From Poseidonibacter antarcticus (lineage in GTDB: Bacteria; Campylobacterota; Campylobacteria; Campylobacterales; Arcobacteraceae): a stretch of DNA of 64,000 bases. This document shows positions 18,517 to 35,366 of the stretch, in pieces. The notes below the pieces were generated by a model. The model was not told the DNA's origin. It was given only the letters and a program-made list of their open reading frames with translations, and did no database searches. Location: positions 1 to 64,000 of the forward strand of contig NZ_RCWF01000007.1 in the NCBI RefSeq assembly GCF_003667345.1, read 5' to 3'. Each line of letters opens with the position of its first letter. Within the stretch, counting starts at the first letter, position 1. Position numbers and translations under genes: made by a program.

Positions 18517-19044
18517 ATGGCACATAAATGGTACGCAATCCAAACTTATTCAGGTAGTGAATTAGCAGTAAAAAGAGCATTAATTCAATTATCAGAAGAA
18601 CGAGAAGACGGCAAAATAGCTGATGTTTTAGTTCCTACAGAAGATTTAATTGAAGTTAAAAAAGGTAAAAAATCTATAGTTGAAAGACCTTTATATCCAG
18701 CATATGCATTTGCAAATATTGATCTAGATACAGGATTATGGCATGCAATTCAATCAATGGCAAAAGTAGGAAGATTTATTGGTGAATCGAAAAAACCTAC
18801 ACCATTATCTGAAAAAGATATTGCAGCTATCTTAGATAAAGTTAATAATAGAGCAGCAGCAAAACCAAAAGTTTCATTTGATGAGGGTGAAATGGTAAGA
18901 ATAAATGAAGGTCCATTTGCAAACTTTAATGGTATAGTTGAAGATTTTGATATGGCTTCTGGGCAGTTAAAGTTAAATGTTTCAATATTTGGTAGAAATA
19001 CTCCTGTTGAAATTTCATATACACAAGTTGAAAGAGTAGTATAA
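18517..19044 (+). CDS. nusG: Transcription elongation/termination factor NusG
   Basis: Binds RNA polymerase and links it to Rho and the ribosome. The NGN domain begins HKWYAIQTYSGSE and includes RPLYPAYAFANIDL. The C-terminal KOW domain carries GEMVRINEGPFANFNGIVEDFD and ends SYTQVERV. The length of 175 residues is typical. It is co-transcribed with secE and the downstream ribosomal protein genes. Confidence 0.98.
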   Translation: MAHKWYAIQTYSGSELAVKRALIQLSEEREDGKIADVLVPTEDLIEVKKGKKSIVERPLYPAYAFANIDLDTGLWHAIQSMAKVGRFIGESKKPTPLSEKDIAAILDKVNNRAAAKPKVSFDEGEMVRINEGPFANFNGIVEDFDMASGQLKLNVSIFGRNTPVEISYTQVERVV

Positions 19045-19054
19045 AACTTATTTT

Positions 19055-19110
19055 TTAGGCATTAGGCAAAAAAACTTGCTTCTTACATAGTTTTCTTGCC
19101 TAATGCCTAA
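19055..19110 (+). promoter_or_regulatory. 15-bp perfect inverted repeat upstream of rplK
   Basis: TTAGGCATTAGGCAA (19055-19069) is perfectly complementary to TTGCCTAATGCCTAA (19096-19110), with a 26-base loop. No T run follows, so it is not a normal terminator. Each arm also contains a direct TTAGGC-type repeat. It occupies most of the gap between nusG and rplK and may be an RNase III-type processing site or a ribosomal-protein binding leader. Confidence 0.6.
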
Positions 19111-19144
19111 TCATTAAAATCATTAAAAATAAAAAAGGAATATT

Positions 19145-19570
19145 ATGGCTAAAAAAGTTACTGGAAAACTTAAATTACAAATACCTGCTGGTGCTGCGAA
19201 TCCATCGCCACCTGTTGGACCTGCATTAGGTCAAAGAGGTATCAATATCATGGAATTCTGTAAAGCATTCAATGAAAAAACAAAAGATAAAAAGGGATTT
19301 AATATTCCTGTTGAAATTACAGTTTATGCTGATAAAAGTTTCACTTTTGAGTTAAAACAACCACCAATGACTGATTTAATTAAAAAAGTATCTGGAATCA
19401 AAAAAGGTTCTGATAATGCTTTAAAAAATAAAATCGGAAAATTAACTAAAGACCAAATTCTGGAAATAGTTGATATGAAAATTGCTGATTTAAATACTGA
19501 TGATAAAGAACAAGCTGCAAAAATTGTTGCTGGATCTGCTAGATCAATGGGTGTTGAAACAGTATTATAG
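19145..19570 (+). CDS. rplK: Ribosomal protein L11
   Basis: A 50S stalk-base protein that binds the GTPase centre of 23S rRNA. The signature [19 protein letters not shown] lies in the first 32 residues, and the C-terminal RNA-binding domain ends with [15 protein letters not shown]. The length of 141 residues is exact for the family. AAAAAAGGAAT before the ATG gives a ribosome site. Confidence 0.99.
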   Translation: MAKKVTGKLKLQIPAGAANPSPPVGPALGQRGINIMEFCKAFNEKTKDKKGFNIPVEITVYADKSFTFELKQPPMTDLIKKVSGIKKGSDNALKNKIGKLTKDQILEIVDMKIADLNTDDKEQAAKIVAGSARSMGVETVL

Positions 19571-19594
19571 TATTACTTTTTAGTAATTAAGTCT

Positions 19595-19621
19595 TACCAG
19601 CAGACTTATGAAACGCTGGTA
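19595..19621 (+). promoter_or_regulatory. Small hairpin between rplK and rplA
   Basis: TACCAGC (19595-19601) pairs with GCTGGTA (19615-19621). It lies in the 81-base gap before rplA. It could be an L1-related regulatory structure, but I cannot identify the L1 binding motif with confidence. Confidence 0.4.
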
Positions 19622-19651
19622 GCAAACAAATAAAATATTGCGGAGAATAAA

Positions 19652-20341
19652 ATGGCAAAAAGATATAAATCATTAAAAGAAAAAATTGAACAAAGAGATT
19701 ACTCTCTTTCTGATGCTTGTAACTTATTAAAAGAATTAAAATCAACAAAGTTTGACGAAAGTGTTGAAGTTGCAATTAATTTAAATGTTGATCCAAGACA
19801 TGCTGATCAAATGATTAGAGGTGCAGTTGTACTTCCAAATGGTACTGGTAAAACTGTTAGAGTTGCAGTATTTGCTAAGGGTGTTAAAATGGACGAAGCT
19901 AAAGCAGCTGGTGCTGATATTGTTGGTAACGATGATTTAGTTGAAACTGTAATGGCTGGAAATATTGATTTTGATGTTTTAATTGCAACTCCTGATTGTA
20001 TGGGACTAGTTGGAAAATTAGGTAGAGTTTTAGGACCAAAAGGTTTAATGCCTAATCCTAAAGTTGGAACAGTTACTATGGACGTTACTAAAGCAGTTAA
20101 TGATGCTAAAGGTGGTCAAGTAGCATATAGAGTTGATAAAAAAGGTAATATGCAAGCAGCAGTTGGAAAAATTTCTTTCTCAACAGAAGCTATTAAAGAA
20201 AATATTGAAGCATTTATTGCAGCAATTAACAAACAAAAACCAGCATCTGCAAAAGGTAGATTTTATACTAATGCAGCTGTTTCATTAACTATGTCACCAT
20301 CAATTAATGTTGATGCTTCAGAATTAATGGATATTAAATAA
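19652..20341 (+). CDS. rplA: Ribosomal protein L1
   Basis: A protein of the 50S L1 stalk, and in known systems a translational repressor of its own operon. The 229-residue sequence has the family pattern: [60 protein letters not shown] (given here as two adjacent blocks), and [17 protein letters not shown] at the end. GCGGAGA upstream is the ribosome site. Confidence 0.98.
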   Translation: MAKRYKSLKEKIEQRDYSLSDACNLLKELKSTKFDESVEVAINLNVDPRHADQMIRGAVVLPNGTGKTVRVAVFAKGVKMDEAKAAGADIVGNDDLVETVMAGNIDFDVLIATPDCMGLVGKLGRVLGPKGLMPNPKVGTVTMDVTKAVNDAKGGQVAYRVDKKGNMQAAVGKISFSTEAIKENIEAFIAAINKQKPASAKGRFYTNAAVSLTMSPSINVDASELMDIK

Positions 20342-20389
20342 GGATTCTTCCTTATTTAATAAAACATTCAATAGTGTTGATAAAGTCAA

Positions 20390-20475
20390 TATTTTTGAGT
20401 GTTCAAAGCACTGAAATAAAAACTGAAGACAGTGGGTTAAAAACTTCCCGTTTTTAATAAGTCCTACCGAAGTCG
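20390..20475 (+). promoter_or_regulatory. L10 leader (ribosomal protein autoregulatory RNA)
   Basis: GAAGACAGTGGG at 20425-20436 and CCTACCGAAG at 20463-20472 match the paired conserved strands of L10 leaders. Between them is the hairpin TTAAAAAC/GTTTTTAA. A smaller AGTG/CACT hairpin lies at 20398-20412. The element sits just upstream of rplJ. In characterised bacteria the L10-(L12)4 complex binds here and represses rplJL translation. Recognition is by eye, without a covariance model. Confidence 0.8.
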
Positions 20476-20496
20476 ATGTTTTGAAGGGAGATAAAA

Positions 20497-20985
20497 ATGA
20501 AAAAAGAACAAAAATTTGAGATAATTGAAAATTTAACATCTGAATTTAAAGATTCTCAAGCTATTGTAGTATGTGGATATAATGGAGTAACTCATAAAGA
20601 GTTAGAATCATTAAGAATCGATGCTAGAGCTAATGGAACTAAAGTTCAGGTTGCTAAAAATACTCTTGTAACTGTTGCAATTAAAAATGCTGAGTTAGGA
20701 GAAGTATCTTTAAGTGGTACAAATATTTTCTTATGGTCTGAAGATCAAATTTCTGCTTGTAAAGTTGCTGATAAATTTGCAACTGCTAACAAAGAAAAAT
20801 TTGAAATCAAATCTGGTATTATTGAAGGTGAAATGGCTGATCTTGCAACTGTTAATGCATTTGCTAAATTACCATCTAGAGAAGAACTTCTTGGTATGCT
20901 TGCAGCTACTTGGATGGCTCCACTTACAAACTTTACTATTGGGCTTGATGCTCTTAGAAAGAAAAAAGAAGAAGAGGCAGCTTAA
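20497..20985 (+). CDS. rplJ: Ribosomal protein L10
   Basis: Anchors L7/L12 dimers to the 50S stalk. The N-terminal half includes IVVCGYNGVTHKELESLR and KVQVAKNTLV. The C-terminal helix, which binds L7/L12, is the charged tail ending LRKKKEEEAA. The length of 162 residues fits. AAGGGAG upstream is a strong ribosome site directly after the L10 leader. Confidence 0.98.
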   Translation: MKKEQKFEIIENLTSEFKDSQAIVVCGYNGVTHKELESLRIDARANGTKVQVAKNTLVTVAIKNAELGEVSLSGTNIFLWSEDQISACKVADKFATANKEKFEIKSGIIEGEMADLATVNAFAKLPSREELLGMLAATWMAPLTNFTIGLDALRKKKEEEAA

Positions 20986-21040
20986 TTTTTTAAGCTATTA
21001 ATAAAAAAATATAAATAAATATATAATTAAGGAATATTAC

Positions 21041-21412
21041 ATGGCAATTTCTAAAGAAGAAGTATTAGATTACATTTCTGGTTTATCAGTACTTGAATTA
21101 TCAGAATTAGTAAAAGAATTTGAAGAAAAATTTGGAGTATCTGCACAACCTGTTGCAGTAGCTGGCGTAGCTGGTGGAGCTGTTGAAGCAGCTGAAGAAA
21201 AAACTGAATTTGATGTTATCATCAAAGATGCAGGTGCTAAAAAAATTAACGTTATTAAAGTAATTAGAGCGTTAACTGGTTTAGGATTAAAAGAAGCAAA
21301 AGCTGCTGCTGAAACTGCTGGTACAGTAGTTAAAGAAGGTATCTCTAAAGAAGATGCTGAAGCTGCAAAAGCTGAATTAGAAGCTGCTGGAGCAACTGTA
21401 GAAGTTAAATAA
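21041..21412 (+). CDS. rplL: Ribosomal protein L7/L12
   Basis: A 123-residue stalk protein that recruits translational GTPases. It has the N-terminal dimerisation region ([21 protein letters not shown]), an Ala/Gly/Val-rich hinge and the globular domain [21 protein letters not shown] followed by [12 protein letters not shown]. Strong codon bias is consistent with very high expression. Confidence 0.99.
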   Translation: MAISKEEVLDYISGLSVLELSELVKEFEEKFGVSAQPVAVAGVAGGAVEAAEEKTEFDVIIKDAGAKKINVIKVIRALTGLGLKEAKAAAETAGTVVKEGISKEDAEAAKAELEAAGATVEVK

Positions 21413-21438
21413 TTACACTTGTAATTTATTGAAACTTG

Positions 21439-21466
21439 TTATACAAGGCTTAAATGCCTTGTATAA
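21439..21466 (+). promoter_or_regulatory. Attenuator/processing hairpin between rplL and rpoB
   Basis: TTATACAAGGC (21439-21449) pairs perfectly with GCCTTGTATAA (21456-21466) around six bases, with no T run. The rplL-rpoB gap (179 bases) classically holds an attenuator and an RNase III site in other bacteria. The function here is inferred from position. Confidence 0.6.
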
Positions 21467-21561
21467 AGATTAGCATCTTTGAAGGCTAAGGTTAGAATTT
21501 AACGAAATTTTAACCCTATCCTTTACGGATGCTTTTGTGCTTTATACACTATAAAGCTTAA

Positions 21562-30262
<8,701 letters not shown>

Positions 30263-30264
30263 AA

Positions 30265-30295
30265 AAACAATAAGGCTTTAGCCTTATTGTTTAAA
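30265..30295 (+). terminator. Terminator of the rpoBC operon
   Basis: AAACAATAAGGC (30265-30276) pairs with GCCTTATTGTTT (30281-30292) around TTTA. The T run is short (GTTTAAAC), so some read-through into the next small gene, whose ATG is only 11 bases downstream, is likely. Confidence 0.7.
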
Positions 30296-30302
30296 CTTAC
30301 AA

Positions 30303-30689
30303 ATGGATTTATTCTCACTATTTCTAATTTTTATTGCTGTTGAACTATTTGAATCTAATTGGCAAAAGTCAGATTCAATGTATGGATTAATTGCTAATAA
30401 TTATAAAATCTATCAAAAAAATATATTTGTTTATTTTACTTTACACCTATCATTTTTTTACACAATGTTCATATCAGTATATTTAAATAACTTTTCTTTT
30501 TGGATGAGTTCAATCTTAATAATCAAATTTTTAGATATTGCATTTAAATTATCTTTAATGCAAAAAATATCAAAAGGTTCAAGTCTAGAAGAAATAATGC
30601 CAATAAATATCAAAATGACTCCACTTTTTAGATATATGAATGTCTTAATCTATCCACTTTCTTTTCTTTTTGCTGTTGGATTAATTTAA
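30303..30689 (+). CDS. Uncharacterised small membrane protein
   Basis: A 128-residue hydrophobic protein I do not recognise. Hydrophobicity suggests four membrane segments at about residues 2-16, 40-60, 65-84 and 110-127. Between the third and fourth is a basic, polar stretch (MQKISKGSSLEEIMPINIKMTP). There are no cysteines, so no metal or redox site. It starts 40 bases after rpoC, just past a terminator with a weak T tail, so it may be expressed by read-through. Codon use looks like its neighbours. The function is unknown. Confidence 0.75.
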   Translation: MDLFSLFLIFIAVELFESNWQKSDSMYGLIANNYKIYQKNIFVYFTLHLSFFYTMFISVYLNNFSFWMSSILIIKFLDIAFKLSLMQKISKGSSLEEIMPINIKMTPLFRYMNVLIYPLSFLFAVGLI

Positions 30690-30798
30690 TATACACAAAA
30701 ATAAGAACTTTTCTAAACTAAAATAAAAAACACAAAAAATTAAATTTTATCATATTTATATTTTGCTAATATATTAAAATAAATAAAAAGGAATATAT

Positions 30799-31086
30799 AT
30801 GCAATATTTAGTAATCGCTTATGATAATGAAAACTCACTTGATAAAAGAATGGATGCAAGAGCTGCTCATGTTGAAGGTACTCAAAAGTTAATGTCTGAG
30901 GGTAAAATAATTACAGCTTGTGCAATGATTGAAGAAGAAGAAATGGTTGGATCAACTGTTGTTACAAACTTTGAAAATGATGAAGAATTAAATGATTGGT
31001 TAGATAATGAACCTTATGTAAAAGGTGGAGTTTGGAATATGGATGAAATTCAGATTGTGCCAGTTAAAGTAATGCCAAAAGCTTAG
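30799..31086 (+). CDS. YciI-like protein (dimeric alpha/beta barrel fold)
   Basis: A 95-residue protein of the YciI family. Typical features are the N-terminal strand QYLVIAYD, the R-x-x-R-A-A-H-V region (RMDARAAHVEG, with the family His), a middle strand with the GSTVVTNF segment and the conserved DNEPYVKGGVW motif. Some relatives have dehalogenase or ligand-binding roles, but most are uncharacterised, so no function is assigned. AAAAAGGAATATAT before the ATG is the ribosome site. It appears to be a single-gene unit, closed by a hairpin. Confidence 0.85.
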   Translation: MQYLVIAYDNENSLDKRMDARAAHVEGTQKLMSEGKIITACAMIEEEEMVGSTVVTNFENDEELNDWLDNEPYVKGGVWNMDEIQIVPVKVMPKA

Positions 31087-31097
31087 TTAATATATCA

Positions 31098-31123
31098 AAT
31101 AAGCCCATATATTTGGGCTTATT
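31098..31123 (+). terminator. Hairpin after the YciI-like gene
   Basis: AATAAGCCCA (31098-31107) pairs with TGGGCTTATT (31114-31123) around six bases. A proper T run is absent on either strand, so it is a terminator of modest strength. Confidence 0.6.
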
Positions 31124-31296
31124 ACTACTTATAAATTTTATATCTAATCATATTAAATCAGGCTTAGTTAAGTTTTTTCAGATATTAATCAAACTGTAAA
31201 AAAGTGAGTACCTGAAAAAATTATAAAAATATAAAAATTTAAATTTGTTTGTGATTTATTTCTACTAACTTGGTCATTTTATTCTTTTTGACTTAA

Positions 31297-31420
31297 TTAA
31301 TGATACTTAATAGGAAATTTGTATTTATAGTTATTAAATTTTTTGTCAATTACATACAATCCATTTTCATATTTAGAATTAATATTATTCTTTCTTCAGA
31401 ATTTTTTCTAAAGTCTATAT
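31297..31420 (-). pseudogene. Possible decayed C-terminal gene fragment
   Basis: Two minus-strand frames give protein-like stretches joined by an apparent frameshift. The first reads YNIDFRKNSEERIILI. The second, in a different frame, reads NSKYENGLYVIDKK then FNNYKYKFPIKYH and ends at a stop complementary to 31297-31299. Together they look like the tail of a lost protein. No ribosome site or start is present. The evidence is only amino-acid texture, so this is tentative. Confidence 0.3.
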
Positions 31421-31456
31421 TGTAGCTTCATATATTGATATAAAATTAATTTCTAG

Positions 31457-31462
31457 TATAAT
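31457..31462 (+). promoter_or_regulatory. -10 box for the DUF2971 gene
   Basis: TATAAT in the context CTAGTATAATATTT, 20 bases before the ATG at 31482. AAAAAAGG supplies the ribosome site. Confidence 0.5.
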
Positions 31463-31481
31463 ATTTAAAAAAGGTTATTCA

Positions 31482-32297
31482 ATGAGAAATATTATTTATC
31501 ATTATTGTAGTGTTGAAGCTTTCAATGCTATTATTCAAAATAAAACAATATGGTTAAGTTCTGTTTATAATTTGAATGATTATAAAGAAATACATTGGAT
31601 TAAAGATAAAATTTTTAAGAAAATTCAAAACTCTATTACAAAAGATAATTTTCAAAAATATAAAACTTTTGAAGAGTTATATTCAAAACAATTACCAAAT
31701 GTATATATTGCATCTTTTTCACAAGGTTCTGATTTATTAAGTCAATGGCGAGCTTATGCAAATGATGGTTATGGTGTTGCCATTGGTTTTAACAGTGATT
31801 ATTTTAAAAAAAATAAAATGATAAAAACTTCACAGGTTTTATATGATGAAATTTGTCAAGAAAAACAAATTGATTTAATGCTTAAGCCTTTAGATAATTT
31901 AGATTGTGATATTGATATTAATTCAATTGAGTTTAAAAATATTTGTAAAGAGATAATAATTGATATAAATAATTTATCTGCACGATCTAAAAATGAACTT
32001 TTTAAAGAAGAACAAGAAGTAAGACTTATTCATAATCCAAAAATAATTGATGATAAAAAAAACAAAAAGTTTATATTTAAAGATAATTTATCCAAAATGA
32101 AATTTAGATCTGTTTGTGGAAACTTGATTCCTTATTTTGAATTAAAATTTGAAGAAGAAATAAAAGATATCCCAGCTATCTTAGAGATTGTAAAAGGACC
32201 AAAAAATAAATTTATAGAACAAGAAGTGAAAATATTTCTTTCTCTTAATGGTTTTTATAGCGTAGATATTAAAAGCTCAAAATCATCTTATAGATAA
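31482..32297 (+). CDS. DUF2971 family protein
   Basis: A 271-residue cytoplasmic protein. Family hallmarks are IYHYCSVEAFNAIIQNKTIWLSS at the N-terminus, YNLNDYKE shortly after, and SFSQGSDLLSQWRAYANDGYG followed by VAIGF near residues 80-105. A later KEEQEVRLIH matches the conserved E-x-E-x-R-x-I segment. The biochemical role of the family is unknown; members are often found in accessory and variable regions. The gene has its own promoter and follows a gene-poor stretch with a possible pseudogene, suggesting a locally gained gene. Confidence 0.85.
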   Translation: MRNIIYHYCSVEAFNAIIQNKTIWLSSVYNLNDYKEIHWIKDKIFKKIQNSITKDNFQKYKTFEELYSKQLPNVYIASFSQGSDLLSQWRAYANDGYGVAIGFNSDYFKKNKMIKTSQVLYDEICQEKQIDLMLKPLDNLDCDIDINSIEFKNICKEIIIDINNLSARSKNELFKEEQEVRLIHNPKIIDDKKNKKFIFKDNLSKMKFRSVCGNLIPYFELKFEEEIKDIPAILEIVKGPKNKFIEQEVKIFLSLNGFYSVDIKSSKSSYR

Positions 32298-32316
32298 CAA
32301 ATACCTTAAATTTGGA

Positions 32317-32322
32317 TATACT
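32317..32322 (+). promoter_or_regulatory. -10 box for the gene at 32351
   Basis: TATACT in the context TTTGGATATACTAGC. It lies downstream of the longer possible start at 32312, which supports the ATG at 32351 as the true start. Confidence 0.4.
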
Positions 32323-32350
32323 AGCAAATATAAAACACGATAGGATTAAA

Positions 32351-32839
32351 ATGAAATTTAATGATTTAAATTTAGAAACACAAAAACAATTACACACACA
32401 GTTAACACAATATATGAATAATCTTGGTGGAATGAACTTCTTTTTACAAATGATGGAAGATATTAGAGATGAAAAGCCAAGTTCATTATTAAATAAAACT
32501 GCAATATACCATTTTAAACAAGGTAAAATTACTTGGGGTAAATCAATTTATAAAGATACATTGACTTTATTGTTTTCAGCAATAAGAAAAGAAGAAAAAG
32601 ATGGGGATATGTTAAATAACTTAAACCCAAAAGCATATAAAGAAACTATGAATATGATGAGAGCATTAAAGCCTGTTACTATTACAATATCATCAGATGA
32701 TGAAGCTAATACTAATACTTTTAGTTTTAATATTTTAGATTCAAGTGAGCCTAAAAAAACTAAAATAGATTTAATGTTTAAAGTTATTTATTTTTATAAT
32801 ATAGAGTTTGCAAAAGATGCTCTAAATTTTAAAGCATAG
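32351..32839 (+). CDS. Uncharacterised cytoplasmic protein
   Basis: A 162-residue protein starting MKFNDLNLETQKQLHTQL. An earlier in-frame ATG at 32312 is rejected because a -10 box lies between it and the chosen start, and TAGGATTAAA precedes the ATG at 32351. It has no signal peptide, membrane segment or cysteines. The N-terminal half looks helical (QYMNNLGGMNFFLQMMEDI), and the middle has lysine-rich segments. I do not recognise the family. It is followed after 8 bases by the YwbE-like gene, so they are likely co-expressed. Confidence 0.75.
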   Translation: MKFNDLNLETQKQLHTQLTQYMNNLGGMNFFLQMMEDIRDEKPSSLLNKTAIYHFKQGKITWGKSIYKDTLTLLFSAIRKEEKDGDMLNNLNPKAYKETMNMMRALKPVTITISSDDEANTNTFSFNILDSSEPKKTKIDLMFKVIYFYNIEFAKDALNFKA

Positions 32840-32847
32840 GAAAAATA

Positions 32848-33039
32848 ATGGACGGTAAAAAAAGAATTAATATTAAACCAGGTCTTACAGTAAATATAGT
32901 TTTAAAAGAAGATCAAAGAACTGGTAGATTAACAAAGGGCGTAGTGCAAGATATTCTAACAAAATCTCCTACACATCCTCACGGAATAAAAGTAAGAACT
33001 ACTTTTGGTGAAGTTGGACGTGTACAAGAGATTTTATAA
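32848..33039 (+). CDS. YwbE family protein (DUF2196)
   Basis: A 63-residue basic protein that follows the family pattern closely: INIKPGLTVNIVLKEDQRTG, LTKGVVQDILTKSPTHPHGI, then KVRTTFGEVGRVQEIL. The whole family is small and of unknown function; its compact beta-rich pattern (TKG-V-x-DIL, HP-GIKV) recalls small nucleic-acid-binding folds, but that is only a guess. AGGAAAA before the ATG gives a ribosome site. Confidence 0.88.
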   Translation: MDGKKRINIKPGLTVNIVLKEDQRTGRLTKGVVQDILTKSPTHPHGIKVRTTFGEVGRVQEIL

Positions 33040-33071
33040 AGATATAAAGGTTATATACCTTTATATCTTTT
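33040..33071. terminator. Bidirectional terminator between ywbE-like and MFS genes
   Basis: AGATATAAAGGT (33040-33051) pairs with ACCTTTATATCT (33057-33068) around five bases, followed by TTTT. On the other strand it overlaps the last codons of the convergent MFS gene. Confidence 0.75.
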
Positions 33072-34199
33072 ATAAAATAGTAAACATAAAACAACTCCAA
33101 TTAAAGCCATCCCTGCACCAACAAGTGACGGATAATTAAAACTAAGTCCAAACAATAATGGAATACCTCCAAATAATGCACCTAAAGAGTTGGATACATT
33201 AAAAGCCGCTTGAATAAAAGCAGCCCCTAACATTTCTGAATGTTTTGCACTTTTTAACATAATCATATTAATAGGCGAGCTAATTGACATTGCAAGTGCT
33301 CCACAAATAAAAGTAAGTATTATTGATACTATTTTATTTTCTGAGAATAAAAATACCAAAATAAGAGCAATTACCATTAGTGTAAGTAAAAATATAGAAG
33401 CTATAACTGGATCTTTCTTATCAGCTAAATATCCACCAAAAATATTCCCAACAACCATTCCTCCCCCTGCAACTGCCATCATATAAGAAACACTTCCCAT
33501 TTCAAATCCTGACACATGAATAAGAAGTGGAGCTATATAACTGAACCAAGCAAATAAACCTCCAAATCCAATAGAAACAATAGTTAAGATATGCCATGCT
33601 TTAATTGTTTTAAAAAACTCTAATTCTTCCTTAAATGTAACACTTCTAAGAGCTTTTAAATGTGGTAAATAAAGGTAAAGAAATAAAATAGTTAATAATC
33701 CTAAAAATGAAACAATTCCAAAAGCATATCTCCAATGAAGATGATGTCCTAGAAAAGTAACAAGAGGGACCATTAATAAAATTGCTAAGGTTAATCCTGT
33801 AAATATTGAAGCAATAGCTTGTGCGGCTTTTCCTTCTTTTGCTAATTTAGAAGCGACAACTGTAGCAACACCAAAAAAAGCTCCATGTGGAAGACCAGAT
33901 AAAAATCTTGATATTAAAAGAGTATTATAATCAGGTGCAATAATTGAAAAAGCATTAAATATTGTAAACATAATCATTAATGTAATTAAAATATATTTTG
34001 GTGGAAATTTTGCACTAAGTGCAACTAAAACAGGTGCACCAACTACAACACCTAATGCATAAGCAGAAATCAAATGACCTGCTACTGGAATTGAAACATT
34101 AATAGAACTTGCAATATCAGGGAGTAATCCCATTATTACAAATTCAGTAGTACCAATTGCTAAACCACCTAAGGCTAATGGAAATAATTCTTTTGTCAT
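33051..34199 (-). CDS. MFS transporter, DHA1 family (AraJ/YdhP-like efflux)
   Basis: A 382-residue, 12-helix major facilitator. The N-terminus FPLALGGLAIGTTEFVIMGL has the G-x-x-x-G-T-x-E-F-V-x-M-G-L pattern of AraJ-type DHA1 proteins. Conserved loop residues SRFLSGLPHGAFFGVA follow helix 4, and the motif-A-like AKFPPKYILI follows helix 2. Relatives export sugars, purine nucleosides or drugs, and the substrate here cannot be told. It stands alone on the minus strand, divergent from rpsL. Confidence 0.9.
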   Translation of the reverse strand: MTKELFPLALGGLAIGTTEFVIMGLLPDIASSINVSIPVAGHLISAYALGVVVGAPVLVALSAKFPPKYILITLMIMFTIFNAFSIIAPDYNTLLISRFLSGLPHGAFFGVATVVASKLAKEGKAAQAIASIFTGLTLAILLMVPLVTFLGHHLHWRYAFGIVSFLGLLTILFLYLYLPHLKALRSVTFKEELEFFKTIKAWHILTIVSIGFGGLFAWFSYIAPLLIHVSGFEMGSVSYMMAVAGGGMVVGNIFGGYLADKKDPVIASIFLLTLMVIALILVFLFSENKIVSIILTFICGALAMSISSPINMIMLKSAKHSEMLGAAFIQAAFNVSNSLGALFGGIPLLFGLSFNYPSLVGAGMALIGVVLCLLFYKRYKGI

Positions 34200-34319
34200 T
34201 GTTTAGTATCTTTTTAATTGATTTTTTTGAAATTTTAGTAATAAATTTTTTATTAACTTAAAAAGTATAACTATTATTTGCAAAAAATTCTGTTAAAGAG
34301 TAATTAAGTTTAAATTCAG

Positions 34320-34325
34320 TATAAT
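34320..34325 (+). promoter_or_regulatory. -10 box for rpsL-rpsG-fusA
   Basis: TATAAT in the context CAGTATAATCCCTC, with a T-rich upstream region. The resulting leader is about 165 bases long and holds small hairpins and a 26-codon open frame (34363-34443). Confidence 0.6.
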
Positions 34326-34329
34326 CCCT

Positions 34330-34497
34330 CTACTTTTTAGAAAACCTAATTGTTTCTCTAGAATGGAAGTATCGTTTCAGCTTTATGTTGAGGTAAACGA
34401 GAAGCATGAGCATTGCTTTAATTGCTCTAACCAATTTAAATAGGGAATCTCATATAATATTATAATGGATTACTCTACAATATATCAAAGGGAAAGA
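34330..34497 (+). promoter_or_regulatory. Structured leader of the rpsL operon
   Basis: Two alternative short stems compete: AAGCA/TGCTT (34402-34406 with 34414-34418) and GAGCA/TGCTC (34408-34412 with 34423-34427). An ATG at 34363 opens a 26-codon frame ending at 34443, but with no convincing ribosome site. It could be an autoregulatory leader; this is only a position-based suggestion. Confidence 0.35.
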
Positions 34498-34872
34498 ATG
34501 CCAACTATCAATCAACTTGTTAGAAAAGAGCGAAAAAGAGTGATTAAAAAATCAAAATCACCTGCACTTGACAAATGTCCACAAAGAAGAGGAGTTTGTA
34601 CTAGAGTATATACTACAACTCCAAAAAAACCTAACTCGGCTTTAAGAAAAGTTGCAAAAGTTAGATTAACAACTGGTTTTGAAGTTATTTCATATATCGG
34701 TGGAGAAGGTCACAACCTTCAAGAACACTCTATTGTGTTAGTAAGAGGGGGTAGAGTTAAAGATTTACCTGGTGTTAAATATCACGTAGTTCGTGGTGCT
34801 TTAGATACTGCTGGTGTTGCAAACAGAACTGTTGCAAGATCTAAATACGGTACTAAAAAACCAAAAAAATAA
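34498..34872 (+). CDS. rpsL: Ribosomal protein S12
   Basis: A decoding-centre 30S protein of 124 residues, starting [14 protein letters not shown]. The loop [10 protein letters not shown] and the later [13 protein letters not shown] are wild-type, with lysines at the positions that mutate in streptomycin resistance. An upstream ATG (34465) would add 11 residues foreign to the family; AAAGGGAAAGA before 34498 supports the shorter start. It is first in the rpsL-rpsG-fusA operon. Confidence 0.98.
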   Translation: MPTINQLVRKERKRVIKKSKSPALDKCPQRRGVCTRVYTTTPKKPNSALRKVAKVRLTTGFEVISYIGGEGHNLQEHSIVLVRGGRVKDLPGVKYHVVRGALDTAGVANRTVARSKYGTKKPKK

Positions 34873-34877
34873 GGTAG

Positions 34878-35357
<480 letters not shown>

Positions 35358-35366
35358 GGAATTAAG

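Larger units (their letters stand above)
31124..31481. other. Gene-free stretch upstream of the DUF2971 gene
   Basis: Roughly 360 AT-rich bases with no intact reading frame. On the minus strand, 31297-31420 reads like decayed coding sequence (separate entry). A TATAAT box at 31457-31462 precedes the DUF2971 ATG by 20 bases. No tRNA, repeat or mobile-element end was found. Confidence 0.6.
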
